Assembly (NCBI GenBank): GCA_020052135.1
Contig: JAGVPS010000075.1
Location: forward strand, 1-14,241
DNA length: 14,241 bases
DNA from: Minisyncoccota bacterium
GTDB taxonomy: Bacteria; Patescibacteriota; Minisyncoccia; UBA6257; 1-14-0-10-40-38
Direction of reading: 5' to 3'
The notes beneath the pieces were generated by a model that was given only the letters and a program-made list of their open reading frames with translations, did no database searches and was not told the DNA's origin. Position numbers and translations under genes: made by a program. Within the stretch, counting starts at the first letter, position 1. Each line of letters opens with the position of its first letter. Below, one piece after another: positions 4,945 through 11,298 of the stretch.

Positions 4945-5042
4945 CGAGCCTCACGAAACCCACTTCCAGGTCCTTTGCAGAGGAGGGCGACGACTGTGAA
5001 GACTAGCGAGCCTCACGAAACCCACTTCCAGGTCCTTTGCAG
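4917..5042 (+). repeat. Exact tandem duplication, 62-bp period
   Basis: Bases 4917-4980 recur exactly at 4979-5042. The unit holds a Shine-Dalgarno site (GAGGAGGG), a GTG start and the first 15 codons of a small ORF. Because 62 is not a multiple of 3, the upstream copy runs out of frame into a stop that overlaps the downstream start. The copies are identical, so the event is probably recent. Confidence 0.95.
4934..4999 (+). CDS. Truncated duplicate of the following small ORF (21 aa)
   Basis: GTG 4934 is preceded by GAGGAGGG (4918-4925). The first 15 codons equal those of the ORF at 4996; then the duplication junction shifts the frame to RGGRRL and TGA (4997-4999). That stop overlaps the next GTG as GTGA, an ideal re-initiation geometry. 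It may be translated as a by-product or may tune expression of the full copy. Confidence 0.4.
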   Translation: MKTSEPHETHFQVLCRGGRRL

Positions 5043-5142
5043 TTGGATCGGCGTCTGGTGGCTCATCATTCGGGTCAGTACGGGCATTCTGTGGCACTTG
5101 GTTTGTCCGAGAAGCAAGCCTCTAGCTGGAAAGGAAGAATGA
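4996..5142 (+). CDS. Small single-span membrane protein (48 aa), second of a pair
   Basis: GTG 4996 follows GAGGAGGG (4980-4987) by 8 nt. The product has a short polar head with the PHET motif shared with the ORF at 4798, a strongly hydrophobic, tryptophan-rich segment (about 14-34, with CSWIGVWWLIIRVSTGILWHL), and a basic tail (CPRSKPLAGKEE). It is probably a one-pass membrane peptide. The tail charge is opposite to that of the first ORF's acidic tail, which would suit a pair that interact, though this is conjecture. No family is recognised. Its TGA (5140-5142) overlaps the ATG of a further ORF as ATGA. Confidence 0.6.
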   Translation: MKTSEPHETHFQVLCSWIGVWWLIIRVSTGILWHLVCPRSKPLAGKEE

Positions 5143-5267
5143 AACAACCAAAAAAGCCACATGAACCGCCTCCGGTTCATGTGAGAGTGCCAACCATAGA
5201 TCAACTCCGCCACACGGTGATTCGCCTCACTGCCGCTCAACGAATCGAGCGGCCTTTTTTATTCTGA
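5139..5267 (+). CDS. Possible third small ORF (42 aa)
   Basis: ATG 5139 overlaps the previous stop as ATGA, a typical coupling signal. The product is proline- and arginine-rich (KQPKKPHEPPPVHVRV). Against it, a strong hairpin (5158-5183) lies in the ORF and the terminator hairpin and U-tract (5232-5260) come before the stop at 5265, so a transcript ending at the terminator would lack the stop codon. The frame may therefore be only the 3' untranslated region. Confidence 0.3.
   Translation: MKQPKKPHEPPPVHVRVPTIDQLRHTVIRLTAAQRIERPFLF
5158..5183 (+). other. Strong RNA hairpin in the small-ORF unit
   Basis: CACATGAACCG (5158-5168) pairs perfectly with CGGTTCATGTG (5173-5183) around CCTC. There is no U-tract, so it is not a terminator; it may stabilise the mRNA or bind a factor. 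Confidence 0.7.
5232..5260 (+). terminator. Rho-independent terminator of the small-ORF unit
   Basis: GCCGCTC (5232-5238) pairs with GAGCGGC (5247-5253), loop of 8 nt, followed by CTTTTTT. Confidence 0.85.
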
Positions 5268-5271
5268 AACT

Positions 5272-5280
5272 TGTTATACT
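5272..5280 (+). promoter_or_regulatory. Extended -10 promoter, leaderless type
   Basis: TGTTATACT (TGn plus TATACT). A start 7 bases after the box falls exactly on the A of ATG 5287, the same geometry as at the dehydratase gene (1795-1810). No convincing -35. Confidence 0.6.
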
Positions 5281-5286
5281 TGATAT

Positions 5287-5346
5287 ATGCAATATCCTTC
5301 CCGCCATTTACTCGTTCAGGAGATACTGCTAAAAACCACATCATGA
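5287..5346 (+). CDS. Short upstream ORF (19 aa) coupled to the Gmad2 gene
   Basis: ATG 5287 is placed exactly at the predicted transcript start. The ORF reads MQYPSRHLLVQEILLKTTS and ends in TGA that overlaps the start of the next gene as ATGA (5343-5346). The next gene has no Shine-Dalgarno site at normal spacing (AGGAG lies about 19 nt before its ATG), so ribosomes that translate this ORF could deliver initiation by re-starting. The peptide itself resembles nothing known. Confidence 0.45.
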   Translation: MQYPSRHLLVQEILLKTTS

Positions 5347-5912
5347 AAGCATTCAAAATAGTAATATTCCTAGGAGCTCTCGCTATAGTAATATTTTTAC
5401 TGTCTCGAGGAAGGCACGCGCAAGATGTAATTATCGCTGATTTTGCCTCCTGCGCAGCCGCTGGTTATCCAATTATGGAGAGCTATCCCCGACAATGTCG
5501 CACGCCTGAAGGGAAATCTTTTGTCGAAGATGTCGGTGGTTCGACAAGCTCACCACAAGACAATGAACTTGCGAAAGCTGACGTGATCCGCATTATCTCT
5601 CCTCGCCCGAATGATACTGTTACAAGCCCACTCACAATTACCGGTGAGGCGCGAGGCACGTGGTTTTTTGAAGCATCGTTTCCCGTGCGCCTGGAAGATG
5701 AAAACGGTGTACAGCTCGGGATAGTTCCCGCAACTGCGAAAGGCGAATGGATGACAACAGAATTTGTTCCTTTTTCCGCAACACTTACATTCTCTAAACC
5801 CGCCACAGAAAACGGCAGGCTTATTTTAGAAAAAGACAACCCTTCAGGTTTGCCGGAGCATGCCGATGCTCTTATCTTTCCTGTCCACTTTGACACCAAT
5901 GCAACCCCCTAG
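5343..5912 (+). CDS. Membrane-anchored protein with Gmad2 immunoglobulin-like domain
   Basis: A 189-residue exported protein. An N-terminal membrane anchor (about 4-20) is followed by a Cys-containing block, DFASCAAAGYPIMESYPRQC (33-52), that recurs in many Patescibacteria exported proteins; Cys37 and Cys52 may pair. Residues about 81-186 form a Gmad2 domain (ISPRPNDTVTSPLTITGEARG, GEWMTTEFVPFSATLTF, NPSGLPE blocks), a sandwich fold named from spore germination proteins and thought to mediate contacts at the cell surface. The two parts are joined by a linker that includes GSTSSPQ, encoded by a palindromic mini-element (5536-5556). Start ATG 5343 is chosen because the anchor begins there; an upstream in-frame stretch to 5271 has no plausible start. 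It overlaps the upstream ORF by 4 bases and the following glycosyltransferase by 14. Confidence 0.85.
   Translation: MKAFKIVIFLGALAIVIFLLSRGRHAQDVIIADFASCAAAGYPIMESYPRQCRTPEGKSFVEDVGGSTSSPQDNELAKADVIRIISPRPNDTVTSPLTITGEARGTWFFEASFPVRLEDENGVQLGIVPATAKGEWMTTEFVPFSATLTFSKPATENGRLILEKDNPSGLPEHADALIFPVHFDTNATP
5536..5556 (+). repeat. Palindromic mini-element, family A, inside the Gmad2 gene
   Basis: GTGGT (5536-5540) pairs with ACCAC (5552-5556) around TCGACAAGCTC. The core matches the elements at 3584 and 12643. It is translated GSTSSP between the Cys block and the Gmad2 domain. Confidence 0.8.
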
Positions 5913-6636
5913 AGAAAAAGCCGGTGATCCATCGGTAGCTCTTGTCGCGCTTACCTATAACGAGCGGGAAAATCTTCCGGAATTTGTGAAGCGCATTTTT
6001 GTGCTTCGCGTTCCAAACCTCACGCTCTATATTGTCGATGATAATTCTCCTGACGGCACAGGGCACGTGGCTGATGAGCTCGCCATGCATTTTCCCATTG
6101 AGGTCATTCATCGTCCACAAAAAGAGGGCGTGGGACCAGCCTATCGGGATGCGTTTCATCGGATTTTGTCGCTCGCCTCACCGCCTGACTTCATTTTCGA
6201 AATTGACGCGGATCTTTCGCATAATCCGGCCGACATTCCGCGCATGCTTGAAACGTGTAAAAACGTAGATATTGTTATCGGATCCCGCTATATTCCGGAC
6301 GGAGGCATACGAAACTGGAGCCGACTGCGGCGCACAATCAGCCGTTTTGGAAATATGTATGCGGGCTTTGTGCTCCATCCGGTGGATGTCCGTGATCTCA
6401 CGAGCGGTTTTAAATGCTATCGAAAAGACGCGCTTTCTATAGTGGCAAAAAGAGCGACGAGCTCCATAGGATATAATTTTCAGATAGAAACCGTGTATAC
6501 AGCGTTTCGCGCCGGACTTCGCATCCGAGAAATCCCCATCATTTTTTCCGAACGGCGTGCGGGAGTTTCAAAATTCAAATGGCGCATTATTGTGGAGAGT
6601 TTTTGGAGGGTGCTCCTCCTGAGGCTCCGCGGTTGA
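5899..6636 (+). CDS. Polyprenol-phosphate mannose synthase-like glycosyltransferase (GT2, DPM1 type)
   Basis: A 245-residue GT2 enzyme that should transfer a hexose, usually mannose, from a nucleotide sugar to a polyprenyl phosphate on the cytoplasmic face of the membrane. DPM1 landmarks: LTYNERENLPE (18-28), VDDNSPDGT (46-54) with Asp47/Asp48 for the nucleotide, EIDADLSHNP (101-110) with the DxD metal site, VIGSRYIPDGGIRNW, DLTSGFKCYR, and GYNFQIE followed by EIPIIFSERRAGVSKF. The C-terminal membrane domain of longer homologues is missing, as in the soluble DPM1 class. ATG 5899 is preferred to the upstream in-frame ATG 5860, since homologues begin shortly before the LTYNE strand; it lies within the end of the preceding gene. 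The next gene starts after one base, so translation is coupled. The sugar cannot be told from sequence. Confidence 0.9.
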   Translation: MQPPREKAGDPSVALVALTYNERENLPEFVKRIFVLRVPNLTLYIVDDNSPDGTGHVADELAMHFPIEVIHRPQKEGVGPAYRDAFHRILSLASPPDFIFEIDADLSHNPADIPRMLETCKNVDIVIGSRYIPDGGIRNWSRLRRTISRFGNMYAGFVLHPVDVRDLTSGFKCYRKDALSIVAKRATSSIGYNFQIETVYTAFRAGLRIREIPIIFSERRAGVSKFKWRIIVESFWRVLLLRLRG

Positions 6637-6637
6637 T

Positions 6638-8329
6638 ATGAAAAAACATCGGATACTTATCTCAATACTCGTGCTCGGAGCTTTACTCCGTCTCTTATTC
6701 CTCTCCGCAGGCGACCCCATAAATGACGAGAGCAGTATCGCGTTTCGTTCTATTGGACCGCTTGATTTTGATCTTGCAGAATTTCAAACAACTCCGCTTG
6801 AGTGGTTTGATCCGAGTATACCCGCCTGGACATCGCTCTCATTTCATGATCATCCGCCTCTCGCGTTTTGGATTAATCATGTTGGTATGGCAATTTTTGG
6901 AGAAAGTCGCTTCGGGTTTCGCATTGCATCTGCTCTTTTAGGTATTGTATCTATCTGGTTTCTCTATCGTATTGGCAAAAAACTTTATGGAGAACGCGCA
7001 GGGCTTATTTCTGCGGCGCTTTTAGCGGTTACCATGAACCACGTGCACTACTCGCGGACGGGTATGCAGGAATCCATCCTCATTTTCTTTATTTTGCTCA
7101 CCATCCTTTTTACAATTTTAGGAAAGGAACGGAGAAAATATTATATTTGGGCAGGCGCGGCGCTGGGGCTTGCGCTTTTAACTAAATATACTGCCCTCTT
7201 CCTTATTCCGGTACTCTTTATCTATCTTTTATTTACGAACCGAAGTGTATTTCGGACAAAAGAATTTTGGGTAGGCGCCGCGCTCGCATTTTTCGCGTTC
7301 TCGCCTGTTATTATCTATAACCTTCTGCTCTATCAAACTCGCGGTCATTTTGACTTCCAACTTTCGTATATTTTTCACCAGAATCCGCCAGAGTGGCAAG
7401 TTGCTCCCGGAAAAGATATCGGCACGCTCGGTGATCGTCTTAGGAATTTTATCCCCGGGCTTATTCGGTCACATGCATGGGTTTTTCTATTGATTACAGG
7501 AAGTGCTTTTATCGGATTTTTTTCACGTCTTGTACGAGCTAGAGCTGAAACCCTTCGAACTCATCGCCTACTCATACTGTGTATCCTGTGGGTCTCACTA
7601 CTTATGCTTGCGACAGGCCCGGCATATCGATTCCTCGCGCTCCTCGTGCCATTTTTTGCTCTTGCCAGCGGAGTTTTCTTCGCGCGTGTTTATGATCGTT
7701 TACAAGAACAAAAGCGAATTTTTGCTGTTTCCCTGTTCGCGCTCCTCTTGCTGTTTGAGATCGGATATACCACAAATAACGAACTGCTCGCGTACGCGCG
7801 TGGGCCGGAAATTTGGCTCGCTTCTCCGCTCAAAGCCGAAAATGAGCGCTGGGGATACAGCGTACTCGATGATTTTATTGAAGATACGCTGTATAGAAAA
7901 TATCCAGGCGTCGTATTCCTTAAAAAATATAAGTTTCTTGAAAATCTACAGAATGAATCTCTTGCTAAGGCAAAACAGCGCCACTATATGCCGTACCCAG
8001 TGCTTTTTGTGTATGATCACGATATATTTAATCTAGCACAACTGTGGGTATACGATCGTCGCTTTATGTATCATGGTTGGCCGTTCATACCCACGGAGCA
8101 GTATTATAAGATGATTACTGGGCAGGGCTCTGATTTTTTTATAAATGCCGGATTTCGGGACTTCTACTTTATTATTCCTGCCGCAGATATGACCCTTCGC
8201 CGCATGACACCAATTTCCACGCTCGGGCCAACATTAGAAACAGAACTTATCTCGCGTGGAATTGAGCCGGAAGTTATCGAAAATCCGAAAGGAGAGTCAA
8301 TGTTCCGCATATACCGCTTCACTCCATAA
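6638..8329 (+). CDS. GT-C glycosyltransferase, PMT_2/ArnT-like (GT39/GT83 type)
   Basis: A 563-residue polytopic membrane enzyme of the protein-mannosyltransferase superfamily, which takes a sugar from a lipid-phosphate donor outside the membrane. TM1 (6-22) leads into a first loop with the acidic pair Asp30-Glu31, the expected catalytic position, and a DHPPLAFW block (71-78) typical of the family. About ten membrane segments follow up to residue about 370 (for example ALLGIVSIWFLY, LIFFILLTILFTIL, FWVGAALAFFAFSPVIIY, YRFLALLVPFFALASGVFF, FAVSLFALLLLFEIGY). The remaining 170 residues are a soluble exterior domain with several Tyr and Trp. The start is one base after the GT2 stop and has no close Shine-Dalgarno site. 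Pairing with the GT2 gene suggests donor synthesis and transfer by adjacent genes; the acceptor (protein, lipid or glycan) is unknown. Confidence 0.88.
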   Translation: MKKHRILISILVLGALLRLLFLSAGDPINDESSIAFRSIGPLDFDLAEFQTTPLEWFDPSIPAWTSLSFHDHPPLAFWINHVGMAIFGESRFGFRIASALLGIVSIWFLYRIGKKLYGERAGLISAALLAVTMNHVHYSRTGMQESILIFFILLTILFTILGKERRKYYIWAGAALGLALLTKYTALFLIPVLFIYLLFTNRSVFRTKEFWVGAALAFFAFSPVIIYNLLLYQTRGHFDFQLSYIFHQNPPEWQVAPGKDIGTLGDRLRNFIPGLIRSHAWVFLLITGSAFIGFFSRLVRARAETLRTHRLLILCILWVSLLMLATGPAYRFLALLVPFFALASGVFFARVYDRLQEQKRIFAVSLFALLLLFEIGYTTNNELLAYARGPEIWLASPLKAENERWGYSVLDDFIEDTLYRKYPGVVFLKKYKFLENLQNESLAKAKQRHYMPYPVLFVYDHDIFNLAQLWVYDRRFMYHGWPFIPTEQYYKMITGQGSDFFINAGFRDFYFIIPAADMTLRRMTPISTLGPTLETELISRGIEPEVIENPKGESMFRIYRFTP

Positions 8330-8338
8330 TAAAAAGGT

Positions 8339-8437
8339 ATGCGCTCATTCCTTAAAAAAAATTGGTGGAAGCTGCTCATCCTCCTTGCTATGTATGTGTG
8401 GCTTATTCTATATTATCGGTATATACGGTCATTTTAA
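8339..8437 (+). CDS. Tiny membrane peptide (32 aa)
   Basis: ATG 8339 lies 9 bases after the GT-C stop and the ORF ends at TAA 8437, 10 bases before pyrG. The product has a basic head (MRSFLKKNWWK), one hydrophobic segment (LLILLAMYVWLILYY) and a basic tail (RYIRSF), a sensible one-span topology. AAAAAGG precedes the ATG, but only one base away, so initiation may rely on coupling. No homologue is recognised. It fills the gap between two coding genes exactly, which supports it. Confidence 0.5.
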   Translation: MRSFLKKNWWKLLILLAMYVWLILYYRYIRSF

Positions 8438-8447
8438 ATTGAAACCC

Positions 8448-10103
8448 ATGCCAAACCGAAAAAATCCAAAATATATATTTGTGGTAGGAGGCGTTATGTC
8501 CGGAGTGGGCAAAGGAGTGGCAACTTCATCCATTGGGAAAATCCTCCAAGCGCGAGGACTTGAAGTCACCGCAGTAAAAATAGATCCGTATGTGAACGTT
8601 GATGCGGGCACCATGAACCCCACCGAACACGGTGAGGTTTTTGTTTTAGACGACGGTATGGAGTGTGACCAGGACATGGGAAATTATGAGCGGTTTTTAA
8701 ACCGCGATCTCACGCGTACGAACTACATGACAACCGGCAGTGTCTACCTTTCGGTTATTCAAAAGGAACGAAACCTCGAATATGGGGGCAAGCAGGTGGA
8801 GGTCGTTCCGCGGATTCCCCTGGAAGTCATTGAGCGCCTCAATAAGGCAGCCGCCAAAAATAAAGCGGAGATAGTCATTACGGAAATCGGGGGCACCGTG
8901 GGAGAGTATGAAAATATTTTGTTTCTTGAGGCAGTGAGAATGCTGAGGTTGAGGCATCCTGAAGACGTACTGCTTGCTCTCGTGAGCTACTTGCCCGCAT
9001 TAGGAGCGGGGGGAAACGAGCTTAAAACAAAACCGACCCAGCATGCCGTGAGAAGCCTCAATGCCGTTGGACTGCATCCGGATATCATCTTTGCGCGCGC
9101 GCATACTCCCCTCGACACAAAACGCAAAGAAAAAATTGAATTTATGTGCAGTCTGAAAAAGGGAGATGTTATTTCCGCGCCCGATATTGAAAGCATCTAC
9201 GATGAAGCCCTTGATTTTGAAAAAGAAAATCTGAGCGATCTCATTCTTAAAAAATTTAGAATTCGTAGCGTCAAGCGCGATCTCCGCGAATGGCGCGCCA
9301 TGGTTCAAAGAATTAAAAATGCAAAGCGGCCGATTAAAATCGGCATTGTCGGGAAATATTTTGGGACAGGGAATTTTGTCTTAGAAGACTCCTATATATC
9401 GGTCATTGAATCCATTAAGCACGCCGCAGGAAGTCTCAATAGAAAACCAGAGATTACATGGCTCAGTGCAGGGGAGTTCGATCCACATGATAATAAGCGA
9501 TATCGAGTTGCGCTTAAAAAATTAGGGGGCTTCGACGGCATCATCGTTCCCGGCGGCTTTGGCTCGCGCGGCGTGGAGGGAAAAATCCAGGCGATTCGTT
9601 ATGTACGCGAGCACAAAATCCCCTATTTCGGCCTCTGCTACGGCATGCAACTTGCGGTTGTGGAGTTTGCGCGCCACGTTGCTGGGCTTCCAGACGCCAA
9701 TACCACAGAGGTTAACGCAAAAACACCGCATCCCGTGATAGATATTCTCCCAGAACAAAAAGAGTTGCTCGCGCAAAAAAACTATGGCGGCAGTATGCGG
9801 CTCGGAGCCTATCCAGCACAGCTTACTCCTAAAACCATAGCTCGAGAGGCGTATGGAAAATCAAAAATTTCAGAACGCCATCGCCATCGGTATGAAGTAA
9901 ACCACGACTATATCGAGCGCCTTAAAGAGAAAGGGTTGGTTTTTTCAGGCCAGTCCCCTGATCGGCGGCTTATGGAAATCGCAGAGCTCCCGCGCGACAC
10001 GCATCCCTTCTTTTTGGGAACGCAGTTCCATCCGGAATTCAAATCAAGACCACTCTATCCGCATCCGTTGTTTGTTGAGTTCATTCGAGTAGCAATGCGA
10101 TAG
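8448..10103 (+). CDS. pyrG: CTP synthase
   Basis: A 551-residue CTP synthase (E. coli enzyme 545), which aminates UTP to CTP with ATP and glutamine-derived ammonia. The N-terminal synthetase domain carries GGVMSGVGKG (14-23, P-loop) and KIDPYVNVDAGTMNP followed by HGEVFVLDDGMECDQDMGNYERF. The C-terminal class I glutaminase domain has GGFDGIIVPGGFGSRGVEGK, the nucleophile Cys397 in GLCYGMQ, and the His528/Glu530 pair in TQFHPEF. All catalytic residues are present. ATG 8448 (MPNRKNPKYIFV) fits the family start; a 64-residue upstream in-frame extension overlaps the GT-C gene and the small membrane ORF and is rejected. There is no Shine-Dalgarno site. A weak terminator lies 24 bases downstream. 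Confidence 0.98.
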   Translation: MPNRKNPKYIFVVGGVMSGVGKGVATSSIGKILQARGLEVTAVKIDPYVNVDAGTMNPTEHGEVFVLDDGMECDQDMGNYERFLNRDLTRTNYMTTGSVYLSVIQKERNLEYGGKQVEVVPRIPLEVIERLNKAAAKNKAEIVITEIGGTVGEYENILFLEAVRMLRLRHPEDVLLALVSYLPALGAGGNELKTKPTQHAVRSLNAVGLHPDIIFARAHTPLDTKRKEKIEFMCSLKKGDVISAPDIESIYDEALDFEKENLSDLILKKFRIRSVKRDLREWRAMVQRIKNAKRPIKIGIVGKYFGTGNFVLEDSYISVIESIKHAAGSLNRKPEITWLSAGEFDPHDNKRYRVALKKLGGFDGIIVPGGFGSRGVEGKIQAIRYVREHKIPYFGLCYGMQLAVVEFARHVAGLPDANTTEVNAKTPHPVIDILPEQKELLAQKNYGGSMRLGAYPAQLTPKTIAREAYGKSKISERHRHRYEVNHDYIERLKEKGLVFSGQSPDRRLMEIAELPRDTHPFFLGTQFHPEFKSRPLYPHPLFVEFIRVAMR

Positions 10104-10126
10104 TCTATTGACTAAAGGAGTTAAAA

Positions 10127-10152
10127 GGCTACTCTTTAATTAGCCCCTTTTT
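10127..10152 (+). terminator. Probable terminator after pyrG
   Basis: GGCTA (10127-10131) pairs with TAGCC (10141-10145) around 9 nt, followed by CC and five T (10148-10152). The stem is short. Confidence 0.5.
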
Positions 10153-10171
10153 GATTTTGGGAGTGTCTTCA

Positions 10172-10495
10172 ATGATTGCAACTTTGCCCTTGCTGGAAAG
10201 GATGAGTACCACGCTCATTCTTGACAGGTTCGAGAGCGCAGTAAGTAGCCTGGTCCGCTCAACGAACGAGGGGACGACCCTTATTGTACGAAGATACAGA
10301 AAAAACTATCCTGCCTTCCAGAAATCGGGAGGAGTTGTAATGACAGGTGAGGATGAGTTTGTTGGCATTGATGTGGAAGGTGGAAAGATTCGATTGCTTC
10401 CTCTTCGCGTCATGAGCGATTATGACGTGGTACTTTTCGAGTGCAGGGATCAAAATGGATACTACCTTTTGAGAAATATCCTTCACTCTTTCTGA
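10172..10495 (+). CDS. Hypothetical protein (107 aa)
   Basis: ATG 10172 follows TGGGAG (10158-10163) by 8 nt; an in-frame TTG 7 codons upstream is less likely. The product has a hydrophobic-amphipathic N-terminal helix (MIATLPLLERMSTTLILDRFESAVSSLV), a basic strand (TTLIVRRYRKNYPAF), a turn-rich middle (SGGVVMTGEDEFVGIDVEGGKIRLLPLRV), and a last part DYDVVLFECRDQNGYYLLRNILHSF. It looks like a small soluble alpha/beta or beta-barrel protein, possibly an RNA- or ligand-binding fold, but no family is recognised. The TGA overlaps the first bases of a terminator hairpin. Composition and ribosome site resemble the other small accessory genes of the window rather than the neighbouring pyrG. Confidence 0.65.
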   Translation: MIATLPLLERMSTTLILDRFESAVSSLVRSTNEGTTLIVRRYRKNYPAFQKSGGVVMTGEDEFVGIDVEGGKIRLLPLRVMSDYDVVLFECRDQNGYYLLRNILHSF

Positions 10496-10519
10496 CCGGA
10501 TGGCCGGTCTTTTTATTTT
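10494..10519 (+). terminator. Rho-independent terminator overlapping the stop codon
   Basis: GACCGG (10494-10499) pairs with CCGGTC (10504-10509) around ATGG, followed by TTTTTATTTT. The first two bases of the stem are part of the TGA. Confidence 0.85.
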
Positions 10520-10557
10520 GTTATATTTTGCTATTCTCTATGTATCCCCTGTCGTGA

Positions 10558-10625
10558 ACCCCCACACCAAAAGGAAGTGGGAGTTTTCGTTCCAAGAAAA
10601 AATTCCTTCCTTTTGGTGTGGGGGT
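10558..10625. repeat. Long inverted repeat (20-bp perfect arms, 28-nt loop)
   Basis: ACCCCCACACCAAAAGGAAG (10558-10577) and its exact reverse complement (10606-10625) enclose an AT-rich 28-nt loop. No U-tract follows on the plus strand, no target-site duplication is apparent at the ends, and no ORF lies inside. It could be a small structured RNA, a mobile-element remnant or a processing site. Confidence 0.85.
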
Positions 10626-10667
10626 GACTCAACGGGAATTTTGCATAAAATCTCATACATAACAAAA

Positions 10668-10705
10668 ATACTATACTAATTGCCGATCGTTAATTAGTAT
10701 AGTAT
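10668..10705 (+). promoter_or_regulatory. Palindromic operator before the PaaX-like gene
   Basis: A 38-nt palindrome centred on CGATCG: left arm ATACTATACTAATT, right arm AATTAGTATAGTAT, with only the two pairs next to the centre mismatched. It overlaps a candidate promoter for the downstream gene (TTGCCG 10680-10685, 17-nt spacer, TATGAT 10703-10708). Over 34 positions it matches the palindrome at 11299-11332 at 31. Confidence 0.85.
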
Positions 10706-10708
10706 GAT
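10680..10708 (+). promoter_or_regulatory. Promoter of the PaaX-like gene
   Basis: TTGCCG, 17-nt spacer, TATGAT. The predicted start at about 10715 is 3 nt before the ATG (leaderless). The promoter lies inside the palindromic operator, so a bound repressor would block RNA polymerase. Confidence 0.6.
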
Positions 10709-10717
10709 ATTATAAAT

Positions 10718-11293
10718 ATGCGCGGGGAAATAACGCTCTCTATTTTAAATGTGCTTGCAGAAGCCACGAACGAAGCGGCTCGCTTTGCAAGCTATTTTTT
10801 TACGGATTTTACTACATCCTATAGCAGACTAAGAGGATTTCGCACGACGGTCCCTAAAAAATTTACACCCGAAGAACGCCGGTCTGTTGAAAAGCAGAGA
10901 TTTTATCTGATGCTTTCCAAGCTTAAGCGTGAAGGGTTTATTGAAAAACAAAACCATGAATGGCGATTAACAAAACATGGAATGGAAAAAAGGAGGACGT
11001 TACTGGAAAAACGTGCTCGAGCATTTCCGATTCCTACATATCAAGCAGGCACATCTAGTTCTTCTGAATTCAAAATTATTATGTTTGATGTTCCTGAGCG
11101 CGAGCGCCGTAAGCGTGCCTGGCTTCGATCTGCATTACGCACCCTCGGCTTTACTCCTCTCCAAAAAAGTGTGTGGGGTGGTAATCGCTCATTACCTAAA
11201 GCATTTTTTGAACATCTTGAAGCTATGAAACTTCTTTCTTATGTTGAGATTCTCGCAGTCACAAAACGAGGCACACTTAAATCTCTCGCCTAA
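10718..11293 (+). CDS. PaaX-like transcriptional regulator with Cas2-like C-terminal domain
   Basis: A 191-residue protein. Residues about 1-100 form a winged-helix DNA-binding domain: an N-terminal helix ILNVLAEA, a basic connector, then FYLMLSKLKREGFIEKQNHEWRLTKHG (62-88), the classic recognition helix plus wing. Residues about 117-185 form a ferredoxin-like Cas2/PaaX_C-type domain: FKIIMFDVPERERRKRAWLRSALRTLGFTPLQKSVW (118-153), then a second half ending in a strand YVEILAVTK. Proteins with this layout are frequent in Patescibacteria and are often labelled Cas2; here there is no CRISPR array or other cas gene, and the N-terminal winged helix argues for a regulator. Near-identical palindromes precede this gene and uvrB, so it is a good candidate for the protein that binds them. 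It is leaderless. Function as repressor and effector are inference. Confidence 0.8.
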   Translation: MRGEITLSILNVLAEATNEAARFASYFFTDFTTSYSRLRGFRTTVPKKFTPEERRSVEKQRFYLMLSKLKREGFIEKQNHEWRLTKHGMEKRRTLLEKRARAFPIPTYQAGTSSSSEFKIIMFDVPERERRKRAWLRSALRTLGFTPLQKSVWGGNRSLPKAFFEHLEAMKLLSYVEILAVTKRGTLKSLA

Positions 11294-11298
11294 TAATA

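Noticed and set aside
7551..7564. Possible decayed family A element in the GT-C gene (CCCTTCGAACTCAT)
   Set aside because: It lacks the central CAAG and the complementary flanks, and the GT-C family is too variable there to show an insertion.
8256..8447. 64-residue N-terminal extension of pyrG
   Set aside because: It overlaps the end of the GT-C gene and a separate small membrane ORF, has no similarity to CTP synthases, and MPNRKNPKYIFV at 8448 matches the normal start.
10718..11293. Cas2 of a CRISPR-Cas system
   Set aside because: The C-terminal domain is Cas2/PaaX_C-like, but the protein begins with a winged helix, there is no cas1 or other cas gene, and no repeat-spacer array exists in the window.
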